Source of the DNA: Cryptomeria japonica
Lineage: Eukaryota > Streptophyta > Pinopsida > Cupressales > Cupressaceae
Length of the DNA: 64,000 bases
Direction of reading: 5' to 3'
Assembly (NCBI RefSeq): GCF_030272615.1
Contig: NC_081407.1
Span: 373,778,632 to 373,842,631, forward strand
Shown here: positions 10,398 to 21,003 of the stretch, in pieces
Layout of the letters: each line of letters begins with the position of its first letter
How positions within the stretch are numbered: the first letter of the stretch is position 1
Notes under the pieces: model-generated
Database searches by the model: none
Seen by the model: only the letters and a program-made list of their open reading frames with translations
What the model was told of the DNA's origin: nothing
Program-made: the position numbers and the translations under genes

Positions 10398-11834
10398 TTG
10401 GAACTTCTCAAGACCTGCCCGGTCCATAAAGAAATTTTGGAACAAGCCCTTCTCCAATCACACGTTCTAGCTAACATCAACGCCACCCAATTCCAAGCCC
10501 TCATTGGAAACCTTGCTGCCCAGCAACACATTGTATTTAACTCCAAAGATGCTCCCGCAGATGAAGACCATAACAAACCTTTGCACATCAAAGCTCTTAT
10601 CCACAAGCACAAGGTCAAACGTATCCTAATAGATGGTGGATCCGAGCTTAATCTATGTACATACAAATTAATAAAACAATTGGGACTTTCTGAGGATCTG
10701 ATAGACACATCAGGAAGGATCACAATAAAGGCATATGATGATGCAGAAAGAATTTCAAAGGGCGTGGTCACCTTACCTCTTCAAGTGGGCCCCATTACAA
10801 TTGAAACCCCTTGCCAAGTACTAGATCTTGACCTCCCCTACAACATTCTCCTCAGGAGGCCATGGATTCATTCCTTGCAGGCCGTACCCTCCACCTATCA
10901 CCAATGCATCAAATTCCCCTATAACGAAAGAGAGATCACTATCAAAGGTGATCCCCAACCTTTTCAATATTGCAAACTATTAGAGGGGAAGCATCTATAT
11001 CATTTCCCACTAAATAGACCCTCACCAACGCCTCCATCTGACACATCAAATGTTGCCTCCACATCATCCCAACCAGATGATCAAATCAAGATCTTGGACA
11101 ATGGCTGTGGAGAATACAAATTGGAGGACGTCTTATTAATAGGCAACCTCCCTCTCTCTCCTAAGTCATTTGGCAAACCAAAAGAGATAAAAAAGGACCC
11201 AAAACCAGTCATGCAATACCAAAACACCACCTTCCAGCAATGGGGCCCACTTGATAACAAGAGCCTCAAAACAAATATGTCTTCATGGCTGTATCGGGAA
11301 GAAGATGAAGATCCAACAAGAATATCCAAAGAAATATATCCAAAAGCATCTGCCATAGTTGAAAAAATGGGTTACAAAGGACACGGCCTGGGACCAGAGG
11401 AGAAAGGAAGAAAAACACCCATAAATCCTATCTCCTACAGATACAACAGAGGCTTGGGGTACACCCCGGTGCCTAAGATTACTATCGCTGGTGCCCCTTC
11501 TAGTCCTTCTTCAGATATCGAAAGCACTGACGAAGAGGAATTCCATGAAATGCCTTATGAATATGAGAAAGATATCTTCTTGGACACTTACATCAATACC
11601 ATCACCCCCGTAACCCCTCCCACTTCACATGAGCTACATCTTGTCCATCCTGAACTCATTGACTGGGGCCAACGAGACAAACCCACTTTAGATATCTGTG
11701 CCGGCGATAATGCTCTCATTGCTCTCCTAATAGTGCAAAATATGGAGGATTGTAGCAGAATCAAGGGTATTAAAATACACGAAAAGGGATACTTTGGTAG
11801 TCAGGTCAATTCCCTTAGCCACAAAAAAAGATAA
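10398..11834 (+). CDS. pro: Gypsy-1 protease and G-patch segment (478 codons, open)
   Basis: The longest uninterrupted frame in the window, in phase with gag. After ELLKTCPVHKEIL it has an aspartic protease with active site ILIDGGSELN (Asp codon at 10632) and ILLRRPWIHS near 10850. At about 11343-11430 is a G-patch motif: IVEKMGYKGHGLG, EEKGRKTP, then RGLGYTPVPK. The G-patch is a glycine-rich RNA-binding module, also found next to the protease in some retroviruses. The frame ends at TAATAA (11832-11837). The next frame is open from 11773 in the +1 phase and continues as pol. The N-terminus cannot be a true start, as gag runs into it from upstream. The stretch survives as an open frame, but its parent polyprotein is broken. 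Confidence 0.85.
   Translation: MELLKTCPVHKEILEQALLQSHVLANINATQFQALIGNLAAQQHIVFNSKDAPADEDHNKPLHIKALIHKHKVKRILIDGGSELNLCTYKLIKQLGLSEDLIDTSGRITIKAYDDAERISKGVVTLPLQVGPITIETPCQVLDLDLPYNILLRRPWIHSLQAVPSTYHQCIKFPYNEREITIKGDPQPFQYCKLLEGKHLYHFPLNRPSPTPPSDTSNVASTSSQPDDQIKILDNGCGEYKLEDVLLIGNLPLSPKSFGKPKEIKKDPKPVMQYQNTTFQQWGPLDNKSLKTNMSSWLYREEDEDPTRISKEIYPKASAIVEKMGYKGHGLGPEEKGRKTPINPISYRYNRGLGYTPVPKITIAGAPSSPSSDIESTDEEEFHEMPYEYEKDIFLDTYINTITPVTPPTSHELHLVHPELIDWGQRDKPTLDICAGDNALIALLIVQNMEDCSRIKGIKIHEKGYFGSQVNSLSHKKR
11773..11834 (+). other. Overlap of gag-pro frame and pol frame (+1)
   Basis: Gag-pro is open to 11831; pol, one base out of phase, is open from 11773 after a TAA at 11770. The overlap contains seven A residues at 11823-11829. 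It is the only frame change in the coding part of Gypsy-1. Confidence 0.7.
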
Positions 11835-13520
11835 TAAAAGAAAAAGATATGATTCCCTAGGTGAAAACCTCCCTAAAGCGCCTTTGGATGAACAAGAAAT
11901 AAAAACAAAGGGTGTATTTGAAAGTGAAAACTTGGAAAAGGCACTTGACGATGAGGGATTTGACCTCCCTACCATTGGTTACCTTCCACGGGACAAATTA
12001 AATTTGTTGATAGAAGAAACAGACAACATCAACATGGGCACTGAAGTCATTCCGAAAAATGTGCTCATTGCCAAATCCCTAACAGAAATCAAGAAATAAG
12101 ACTTCATCAACTTCCTTATAGAGGTAAAAATCAATTTTGCATGGTCCTATTCCGATATGCTAGGGTTGGACCTTGCCTTGGTGGTTCACAATCTCACCGT
12201 CCGCCCAGATGCAAAACCTGTAAAACAAAAATTGCGCAAAATGCACCCACATATTGCACTCTTAGTCAAGGCGAAACTCCAAAAGTTGTTAGATGCAGAA
12301 TTTATCAAACCAATAGATTATGTTGAATGGGTCTCCAACATTGTACCTGTCGGCAAACCTACTGGGGGCATCCGCATCTGCATAGATTTCTGAGATCTAA
12401 ATATAGCTTGTCCTAAAGATGATTTCCCGCTCCCCAATATAGACATGATTGTGGACCTTACAGCCAGACATGAAATGTTATCGCTAATGGATGGGTTTTT
12501 TGGATACAACCAAATCAGGATAGCAAATGAGGATCAGCATAAAACTGCATTCACAACACCATGGGGTACCTTCTGTTATCAGGTCATGCCTTTTGGCCTT
12601 AAAAATGCTGGAGCTACGTATCAACAGGAAATGACAACAATTTTTCATGACCTCTTGCACAAAATTATGGAGGACTACGTGGATGATCTGCTAGGAAAAT
12701 CCAAGACAAGACAAGAACACATCCCCATTCTAAAACAGATCTTCGAAAGATTGGAAAAATACAAGCTGCGCCTAAATCCCAAAAAGTGTGTGTTTGGCGT
12801 CACATCGGGAAAACTACTGGGATTCATTGTTTCCCGTAGAGGCATCGAGGTTGATCCCGCAAAGGTAAAAGCTATTATGGAAATGCCTCCGCCAAAAACT
12901 GTCAGACAACTGCGCAGTCTCTAGGGAAAACTCCAGTGTGTCGGGCGTTTCATTTCATAGCTAGCAGACAAGTGCCATCCATTTGCACACCTATTGCGTA
13001 AAGACACACAATTTAAATGGGATTGCCTATGTCAAAAGGCCTTTGAGAAATTAAAAGAATATCTAACATCACCTCCTGTATTGATGCCTCCTACTCCTTG
13101 AAAACCCCTTATTTTGTATATATGTACTACTGCAGTGGCATTGGGGGCATTATTGGCGCAAACAGATGATCAAGGGAAGGAACACGCCATTTACTACTTC
13201 AGTCGGACGTTGGTAGGATATGAACTCAATTACACCCCCATTGAAAGAGCATGCTTGGCATTGGTGTTTAGCACACAAAAACTCTGACATTATATGCTAA
13301 ACAACAAAACAAAACTAATTGCTAAAATCGATCCACTTAAATATCTCTTGTCCAACGCTGCTCTCACTGGCCGAACGGCTAAATGGGTCATGCTCTTAAG
13401 TGAGTTTGACATTGAATATGTGGACAGAAAGGTAATCAAGGGACAAGTCATTGCAGATTAGTTGGTTGAAGCTCCACTTCCAAGCGACCATCATCTTCTC
13501 ATAGAATTACTAGATGAGTT
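11797..13520 (+). pseudogene. pol: Gypsy-1 reverse transcriptase and RNase H
   Basis: After a linker (KKDNKRKRYDSLGENLPK) comes the gypsy RT: FAWSYSDMLGLD (12135), KPVKQKLRKMHP, SNIVPVGKPTGGIRIC (12336), LPNIDMIVD, DGFFGYNQI (12490), FTTPWGTFCYQVMPFGLKNA (12553) and YVDD at 12676-12687, followed by the thumb LRLNPKKCVFGV. A first RNase H domain follows (GALLAQTDDQGKEHAIYYFSR near 13148, then YTPIERACLA). The catalytic YVDD is intact. Premature stops lie at 12097, 12391, 12922, 12958, 13099, 13285 and 13459, all in one frame. Several replace conserved Arg or Gln codons, e.g. the TGA at 12391 in the C-I-D-F-(R)-D-L-N box. Confidence 0.92.
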
Positions 13521-13539
13521 CATTATGACTCTTACCACA

Positions 13540-13905
13540 TCCTCCACATGGAAATTGTATTTTGATGGCTCCTAGACTCAAAATGGATCGGGGGCAGGAA
13601 TATTATTAGTCACACCTCAAGGAGATGGCATCCCAAAATCATACAAGATAGCCTTTGCATGTACCAACAACATAGCAGAATACGAGGCCCTCATCACAGG
13701 TTTACGCTTGGCTATCCACTGGAAAATAAAGGAATTACAAGTCTATGGCGATTCCCAACTCATCATAAAACAAGTCAATGATGAATACTAGACAAAAGAT
13801 GATAAACTCCTTCCCTACCGTACCATGGTTGAAGATCTTAAGCAACATTTCATGGCAATCAAGTTTGACCAAATCCCATGAACAAATAACAGGGCTATAG
13901 ATGTA
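13540..13905 (+). pseudogene. Gypsy-1 second (archaeal-type) RNase H
   Basis: A second RNase H follows the first: LYFDGS (Asp at 13564), GSGAGILLVTPQG, TNNIAEYEAL (Glu at 13678), LQVYGDSQLIIKQ (Asp at 13750). The D-E-D set is present. This extra domain is a hallmark of Tat/Ogre elements, where the first RNase H has become a connection-like domain. Stops at 13573 (inside the first motif), 13789 and 13879 break it. Gypsy-2 has the same domain at 49960-50240. Confidence 0.88.
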
Positions 13906-15288
13906 ATGGCCACCATTGGCTCCCTCCTTCAAATGCCAGCACACAGTCAGAAGTGAGAGTTCTTGGTCGAGCAATTGTTTATACTGGCATACGACCTACC
14001 AGAGTCTAAAATGGTGTGTGTTCTCGTTGGTCCCGAGTCCCCTTGGTACCAAGAAACCTTCGCTTTCCTCAAAGACAACACCATTCCCCCACACCTCACC
14101 AAAACCCAACAACAAACCTTCATCCGCCGATGTGCCTGTTACACCATCCTTGCAAACACCTTGTTCAAAAGGCATTTTGATGGTTCCCTCCTAAGGTGTT
14201 TAGATAAACAAGAAGTAGAATGGACATTACGTGAAGTACACGAGGGTATCTGTGGGGCACACTCAAGTGGACTCACATTGGCTAAAAAACTTTTGAGAAC
14301 ATGATACTATTGGCCTAAAATGGAAGAAGATGCATACAATTACGTGAAGAAATGCATCCCTTGCCAGCAGCATGGCGGCAAGATTCATGCACTGTCACAA
14401 GAACTGCAGCCATTCATTACACCATGGCCCTTCTCACAGTGGGGGCTTGGTCTCATTGGGAAAATCCACCCTTCATCTTCCAACAGACATAAGTTCATTA
14501 TCACCACCACCGAATACTTCACCAAGTGGGTAGAGGTTATCCCTCTTACTCTCACCACTGGCAAGCAAATATCCAAATTCATCCTGAACTACCTAATCTG
14601 TCGATATGGCATCCCAAAAGTTATCATCACAGATAATGGTAAACAATTTAAAAACCAGGATGTCAAAGAACTCTACCAAAAATTCAGCATCCAACACCGC
14701 TTCTCCACTCCATATTACCCCCAAGGCAATGGCCAAGCTGAGGCTTCTAATAAAACCTTAATAAAAATCTTCAAAAAGATAGTCAATGAAGCGGGCCATG
14801 ATTGACACCTCTAAATCCATCCTGCATTGTGGGCCTACCGCACCCCCATAGGCGCCACTCCTTATTCCCTAGTATTTGGTTCCAAAGCCATCCTTCCCGT
14901 TGAGATCGAGATCCCCTCTCTAAGGGTATCACTGTAAAACATCCTACCAGAGGAAGAATACAAAATTTCTCACTTACAAGAGCTAGAATTGTTAGATGAA
15001 AGGCACCTCAAGGCCTTGAATCATCTCCGGGTATATCAAAACCATCTGCGCATGAGTTATCATAAAAAAGTCAGAACTTGAGAATTCCAAGTTGGTGATC
15101 TTGTCCTCATGGAAAATCAGAAAAATCTACAAGAAAGAGAAAAGAAAGGCAAGTTCGAGCCTAATTGGCTTGGACCATATGAAATCACAACAAAATATGG
15201 ATCAAGAGCTTATAAGTTGGCTACTCCTGAAGGCGATCCTTTGGATGATCCAATGAATATCATGCACCTCAAAATATTTTATGCTTAG
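13906..15288 (+). pseudogene. int: Gypsy-1 integrase
   Basis: A zinc-binding N-terminus (HEGICGAH near 14240, then CIPC near 14353) is followed by the catalytic core with TATEYFTKWVE-type sequence (TTTEYFTKWVE, 14503), ITDNG (Asp at 14632) and GNGQAEASN (Glu at 14740). The first catalytic Asp, expected in W-G-L-D-L-I-G, is Gly (GGT at 14449). The C-terminal part has ALWAYRTPIGATPYSLVFG, VGDLVLME and FEPNWLGPY, and ends MHLKIFYA with the natural stop at 15286-15288. Premature stops are at 13954, 14302, 14803, 14935 and 15079. No chromodomain is present. Confidence 0.92.
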
Positions 15289-16431
15289 TCCTCAGAAAGT
15301 CTTAAATTGTCAAAAAAAAAAAAATTCAAGAAAAATTTAAAAAAAAATAAAATGAGAAAAAGATCCTGAAAAAATCGTCACTTTGGTGAAAACCTGGCAA
15401 ATAGGCACCTTATGACACAAAAAAATTAAAAAATCAGAAAAAGAAAGAAAAAACAATTCGTCCATTAGTGAAAACCACTTGGTGGCGCTATGGACAAGTA
15501 CCTTGGTGAAAACCTCTGTGCAGACGCCAAGGTAAATAACTATCATGTCGATACTATAAATCATCTGCCATCCAGGCCACCCATGCGCAACATTGATTCT
15601 TTTTTCGCCTCCCAATAAAACATGCGTATGATGATGAAGTCTTCGCCTGAGTCATGAACAAGGAATGTCCCATTGAAACTGAGATTTTATGCCTCTGTGT
15701 GTAAGCTTCAAGAAGTCTTGAGAAACAATCCCAAGTCCATCCTAATTCTACTCTTGGCAAGAGGTATCATGTGGTCACAAGGAAGAGACTTGTTATATTT
15801 TGTTAGATCTTTTCATATAGGCTTGCATCTTTTGCCCTACAACTGCCACTATTTATGACTACCTGGGTTCTTCCATATCTAGGTACGTTATGATAGGTGC
15901 ATACTGGGGCATATTTCATAGTATGGCATGTTTTGGATCCTTCTTGTATAAATTGGCGACCTGGTACTAGTGTTTATCAACACTTACCCTCTTGTGTACA
16001 AGAGGTATCGGTGTGTTTGAGGGTTTCCTTGCACGAACCCACAACTCTGTATTAGTGTTTCTTAACACTTGCATTGTTGTGTGCAAGAAATTCCCGTTTA
16101 TCTACAGAGTCAGTCCACGCCCTGCGTTTCTCATGGCATCCTGATTTCTATAATCAATGGTGCAAGTCACTCAGGGCAACATCAAACTAGGTTGGCTCTC
16201 CACATTTGTTGTGCACAAAAATCTCACCATCATTCCATCAAATCCTAAACTCAATAATCCCATGGAGTTCTTAATTGCCCCCATTTTCCTCCGCGGTCTC
16301 GCATCGCGTATTCTTCTTTCCAAATACCTCACGACTGCTTCATATTTGCTCCTAATCTATCCCTTCCACCTTAATTTTTCTTCCTCTATTTTATTTTTTC
16401 CTCGCATAATCAATTTTGATTCTAATTCATG
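15289..16431 (+). other. Gypsy-1 3' untranslated region, first part
   Basis: No gene is recognised. The stretch begins with A-rich sequence after the pol stop (15305-15450). Two similar segments occur near 15960-16010 and 16045-16085, each holding GTGTTTMTYAACACTT and TTGTGTRCAAGA. Confidence 0.6.
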
Positions 16432-17140
16432 TCTTATATAGGATGTATCCTTCCTGAAACTAGACACTCCGATCATGTCTTATACAGGATGAATCCTTCC
16501 TGAAACTAGATGTTGTGATTAGTCATGTCTTATATAGGATGTATCCTTCTTGAAACCAGACACTCCGATCATGTCTTATACAGGATGAATCCTTCCTGAA
16601 ACCAGACATTGTGATCTGATCATGTCTTATATAGGATGAATCCTTCCTGAAACCAGATGTTCTGATCAGTCATGTCTTATACAGGATGTATCCTTCCTGA
16701 AACTAGACACTCTGATCATGTCTTATATAGGATGAATCCTTCCTGAAACCAGACGTTGTGATCAGTCATGTCTTATACAGGATGTATCCTTCCTGAAACT
16801 AGACACTCTGATCATGTCTTATACAGGATGAATCCTTCCTGAAACCAGACATTGTGATCAGTCATGTCTTATACAGGATGTATCCTTCTTGAAACCAGAC
16901 ACTCAGATCATGTCTTATACAGGATGAATCCTTCCTGAAACCAGACGTTGTGATCAGTCATGTCTTATACAGGATGTATCCTTCCTGAAACCAGACACTC
17001 CAATCATGTCTTATACAGGATGAATCCTTCCTGAAACTAGATATTGTGATCAATCATGTCTTATACAGGATGAATCCTTCCCGAAACTAGACACTTTGAT
17101 CATCTTTGTCTTATACAAGATGAATTCTTCTTGAAACAAG
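16432..17140 (+). repeat. Minisatellite with alternating 46- and 50-bp units
   Basis: Fifteen or so units begin GTCTTATAYAGGATGWATCC and continue TTCCTGAAACYAGA. Two unit types alternate: a shorter one ending CACTCCGATCAT (about 46 bp) and a longer one ending GTTGTGATCAGTCAT (about 50 bp), giving a 96-bp higher-order repeat. The last unit (about 17100-17140) is degenerate. The array sits between the integrase and the polypurine tract. Confidence 0.9.
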
Positions 17141-17350
17141 ACTGAATCTAGATCTTATCAATCGAATCAAATCAAATCTATCGGGATATCAATTTCACAA
17201 AATTCCAAAGATCAAATACCTCAATTGATCTCCCGAGGGGGCATCACCATACCATAATCTATCAATCAAGAGCCAGGGCATCCTATCAAACCAATATTAG
17301 CATCAAAACAAGATTATTCTTTGAATCAATGTGTCATCACACCTCGCTTC

Positions 17351-17364
17351 AAAGAGGGGCAAAA
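17351..17364 (+). other. Gypsy-1 polypurine tract
   Basis: AAAGAGGGGCAAAA directly precedes the 3' LTR. The same sequence precedes the Gypsy-2 LTR (45951-45964, minus strand). It primes plus-strand DNA synthesis in this class. Confidence 0.88.
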
Positions 17365-18434
17365 TGTAGACACTTAAAAATAATTATTTTAATTATTTTT
17401 AATTCCTCGCATAATTAATTAATTAATTATGTTAATTCAAATTCCTCTCAATATTAATTAAATATAATTAATATTGTCACTATAGCATATGATTGATTTA
17501 TTTAATAAATCAATCCCTTTCTTTATTCTTCTAAAAAAATCAAATCCTCATCTTAGCTAATTAATTTCAAATCATCTTCTTAATTCATTCTTCTAGAAAC
17601 TCCCTAAACTCACTTAACATTATTCTTCTAATTTTTTATTCCCTCCACTCATTCTCTCTCCTAGTCAAATTCTCCTACAAATATTAATCCCACCTAACAT
17701 TTCCTCTAATCCCCCTTCTAATGAGTCGTTAATGGTTAATCAGCATGATTAGCCACAAAGTCAACTCTTTGTCCTTTTCATCCAATCACTAGCTTTAAAT
17801 GCTCTTTTCCTAGGTGAATGTAAGATTTTCGAAATCACACATTCCTCTAGGCATCCCCTCTCCCAAGGAATTTTTAATTCCTTTTTATTCCTCCAATCCC
17901 CATGATATCCTTTTTTGGAGAATTTTTAATTCCTCCAATGCATCTTGTGGAGTGTGGAGATACGAAATGCCTTTAAGGCATATTTATTGGTCTCCACACC
18001 CTCTCTTGGATTTTGTGTGAGCTCACAAGTAAATCTTAGCCCTTCATCTCGAATTCATCCTAGCCATCCGTTTTCCTCTCCTCTTCCTATAAAATAGGGC
18101 TCCGTCCCTTCATTCAAAACATCTTGAAATCCAGTAAGTTTATGCTGCCCTTTTGAGCCCAGGAAATCATCTTGGCGACTTGATCATCTCATCCTTATCA
18201 TTTTTCAAATCCATTCCATTTGTGCACAACATTGGAGAGCCATCCACATCTAGCAATCAAAGGAGCACATCAAGTGGAGCATTATCAAGGGGCGTCTTCA
18301 CTTCATCAAGCTCAATCCGAAGGAGAAGGTAAAATAGCAAGGTGAAATGGTCTTTTAATGATATTTTAGCATTCTGCATGTTTATTTCATCATGTTTTGA
18401 TCATTTGACCTTCAAATCTATTTTCCCCTCTTCA
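17365..18434 (+). repeat. Gypsy-1 3' LTR (1070 bp)
   Basis: Same length and ends as the 5' LTR with about 23 substitutions by eye, most of them transitions, and no indel. It keeps a consensus TATAAAATA at 18088-18096. Confidence 0.95.
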
Positions 18435-18439
18435 GTTCC
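18435..18439. repeat. Target-site duplication of Gypsy-1, right copy (GTTCC)
   Basis: Exact match to 4208-4212. Confidence 0.9.
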
Positions 18440-19450
18440 TCTCTGTGGGAATTTTCCTTCCATTTTCTTTGGAGGGAAGCCTCCTCCATATGGGTGGCTT
18501 TAAGGGAGTCACCTTGGTCAATACACTCTTGAATAACAGCCAGTTTACTATTGAGCTCCTTTTTTTTCTTGAAGATATCCCTAAAGGTGTATTTGTTCCA
18601 GCCCTGGACATTTCTTTTGACCAAGTCGAGCTTCTGGGCAAGCCTGAACATAGTAGTACCAGGTATGTTGGTGCTCCACCATCTTTTAATGCAATCCTTG
18701 AACTCTAGATGAGAGTTCCACATAACTTCATATCGAAAAGGATGCTTGATCCTTGCAACATTTGTGGTATTCCAAAGGAGCGGGGGGTTGTGGTCAGAGA
18801 CTGTTCTAGGGAGGGTAGTGAGCTTCAAGGTTGGGCCAATTCCCTAGATTCTCGAGATGAGAAATTTGTCAAGTTTGACCTGAATAAGATCCTTTCCCTT
18901 CCTAAGATTGGACCAAGTGAATTTTTGCCCTAGTAGTTCCACATCCATTAACCCATTCCTACCAATGAAGTCCGCTAGATCAGTCATGCTGTCAGAGTAT
19001 TCTAGAAGGCCTCCCAACTTCTCAGAGGGAATCAAAGGAGAGTTGAAATCATCCGCAATCAACCAGTGAGCATTGGCATTATTTTATATTAGAGCAGTTA
19101 TGTCATTCTAGAGCTTTAATCTACCAGATCTGACATTAGGGGCATAAACATTAACAAGGATGCAAGAGTCCATCGGGGAAGAGAGTTCAGGGACCAAAAG
19201 GTTGGCCGAGTAGGAGAGAAAACTGCTAGAAAAATGGGAGGGGTCCCACATGGTGACCAAGCCACCAGAGGCTCCAGTAGCATCACTAATAACAAACTTA
19301 GCACTAGGCCAAATTTTCCCAGCAACCAGGGAAAAGGAGGACAAAGACATCTTAACTTCTTGGAGAAGAAGTGCCATAATTTTATTTTTAAAATACACTT
19401 TTTAAGAGAATATTGCTTTTGGGGGTTGTTCAGGCCCCTCATGTTCTAGG
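18440..19450 (-). pseudogene. LINE ORF2 endonuclease domain
   Basis: Read on the minus strand it starts NMRGLNNPQKQ (near 19445), then LLQEVK (catalytic Glu), SGGLVTMWD, VNVYAPN, LIADDFNSPL, GLMDVELLGQKFTWSN and SDHNPPLL, the order of an AP-endonuclease domain of plant L1 elements. The usual G-D-F-N box reads A-D-D-F-N here. Stops near 19106 and 18842 interrupt an otherwise constant frame. The RT follows on the far side of Gypsy-1. In plant LINEs this enzyme nicks the target DNA to prime reverse transcription. Confidence 0.85.
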
Positions 19451-19555
19451 AGAGGACCTTCATTTCTTACCTTTTATAGACATCTCCAAGGTCCGCTGCC
19501 TGTCATTGGAAATATCCCTTGTTGCTTCCTTTTATCTTGATAGTCTCTGTGATGG

Positions 19556-21003
19556 TCATCTCACTTTGAGATCCATCCCCACATCAGGCTTAGCAATCTT
19601 GGTCTTACGTCTTTGAGTAATCCATCCCTCATCATTAGGGGTCATGCAACCACTAGATGATGCACTAGGGGCACCAAGTAAGAGTAAACCCTGGTTCAGG
19701 GAGGGAGACACCAATGGGGAATGAGTTGTCTCTGGGGTGAGAGAGGGGTCCCTCGCAATCTCCCCATCTTCCAGTTGATCAACCAGTGAAACCGAGTTGG
19801 CCATCTAGGAGATGCACTATTCCTTCCAGGCCGAATTAGAGGCTTCCTCCATAATCTTTGCAGGAGATTTGAGAAGGTTGTTGATACTCTCAATAAATAG
19901 GTACTCTTCCATAACCAGGTCCTCGACTGCTAAGGGAGGCAGGTCCAGGCCAGGAGAAGGGGTGACAACAGGCCCCACAACAAGGTCTTAATGAATAATA
20001 GGAGCATTTGGCACTGAATCTTGCACCAAGGCTGGGCCCTTAAGCTTAAGGGGCAGGGGGGCAGGGCCTTGCATTGGGAGATAACATGCCCAGATTTGCG
20101 GCATTTTTGGCAGAAGAGGGTAGCATTTTCATAAACCAGAGCTTGAGTCCAGCTAACAAGCTTGGATTTGAGGGTTATGAAGTTGGGGAGATTCATGCTC
20201 ACTGTATCTTGAACATAGAAATGAGCATAGACCAGGTGTGATTTAGATCTGGTGATATCATCAACACCTACAAAATGACCAAAGGAGTTCCCAATCCATT
20301 TGAAGATGGATCCATCCCAGTATTCTAAGGGAAGCGCCAGGAGCTGAACCCATACCAATGTAGTTTTTTGCAAGTCAGCCGCAAGGTCAAAGCCAGTCTT
20401 CCAATGATAAAGGGAGAGGTTGTTACGACCATAGGACCAACATCCAGAGAGGACAAGGGCGACATCCTCCTCGGCAGCGAATTTGAAGAGGAAGATGGTG
20501 CCAGGCATGGCACTAACAAAAACACTCCCTTTCAGTTTCCATTTATCCTTGACCCATTTTTTGACCATCTCCACCATGGGGCGCAAGGAGAAGAAATTCC
20601 CCACCAGAGTATTGGCCATGTTCTATAAAATGCGGTCCAAAATAACATTAGGAAGCTCAAAAGACATTCCCTCCTCATATTGTGAGTAGACGGGGACAAA
20701 GTTGGGGTCCATAGTCTCAGACTTTCCAACCATCACATTTTTCCAACCTTTGAGATTCGCGTTAATAGCCAGAGGCTCCGTGGTTAGAACAACTGACACG
20801 TCAGGAATAGGGTCAGAATCAAATACCACAAGCATGTCCAGAGAGCTCTTTGAAGAAGAACCATCAAGCTGAGGCACCATCGGAATGGGAGGAGGAACCA
20901 CAATAGGACCAAGAGAGGATGTAACAAACAGTTTCAACATCGTAGGGTCCAAAATAGGGTCCGTGGGTGGTGGGGGGAGATCCCCACCAACAAACACCAC
21001 CAT
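19556..21003 (-). pseudogene. LINE ORF1 (gag-like, DUF4283 and zinc knuckle)
   Basis: The first ATG in frame is at 21003 (MVVFVGGDLPPPP). After a stop near 20623 the same frame continues with a DUF4283-like nucleic-acid-binding region (SVFVSAMPGTIFLFKF, LSGCWSYGRNNLSLYHW, WVQLLALPLEYWD, FGHFVGVDD), then a CCHC knuckle CQKCRKSGHVISQC near 20080-20125. Downstream of about 19930 the reading shifts frame (ANSVSLVDQLEDGEIARDPS near 19800). This is the RNA-binding ORF1 of plant L1-type LINEs. It is broken by at least one stop and one frameshift. Confidence 0.8.

Larger units (their letters stand above)
4213..18434 (+). mobile_element. Gypsy-1: complete Tat-like Ty3/gypsy retrotransposon, nested in a LINE
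   Basis: A 14.2-kb element with two 1070-bp LTRs (TG...CA), a polypurine tract, a 2.8-kb leader, and gag, protease, RT, RNase H, a second archaeal-type RNase H and integrase in that order. The second RNase H and the CX2HX4HX4C gag knuckle place it near the Tat/Ogre group. The LTRs differ at about 23 sites by eye. The gag-pro frame carries nine premature stops and the pol frame fifteen, so it cannot move by itself now. It interrupts the LINE precisely: the LINE frame resumes on the other side once one copy of the duplication is removed. Confidence 0.95.

Noticed and set aside
11641-15288. Possible endogenous pararetrovirus (caulimovirid) origin of RT/RNase H sequences
   Set aside because: LTRs, polypurine tract, integrase and target duplication show LTR retrotransposons; no movement-protein or coat-like domain was seen.
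16432-17140. Regular repeats with spacers that could be taken for a CRISPR array
   Set aside because: The whole 46/50-bp unit repeats, there are no unique spacers, and it lies in a plant retrotransposon 3' region.
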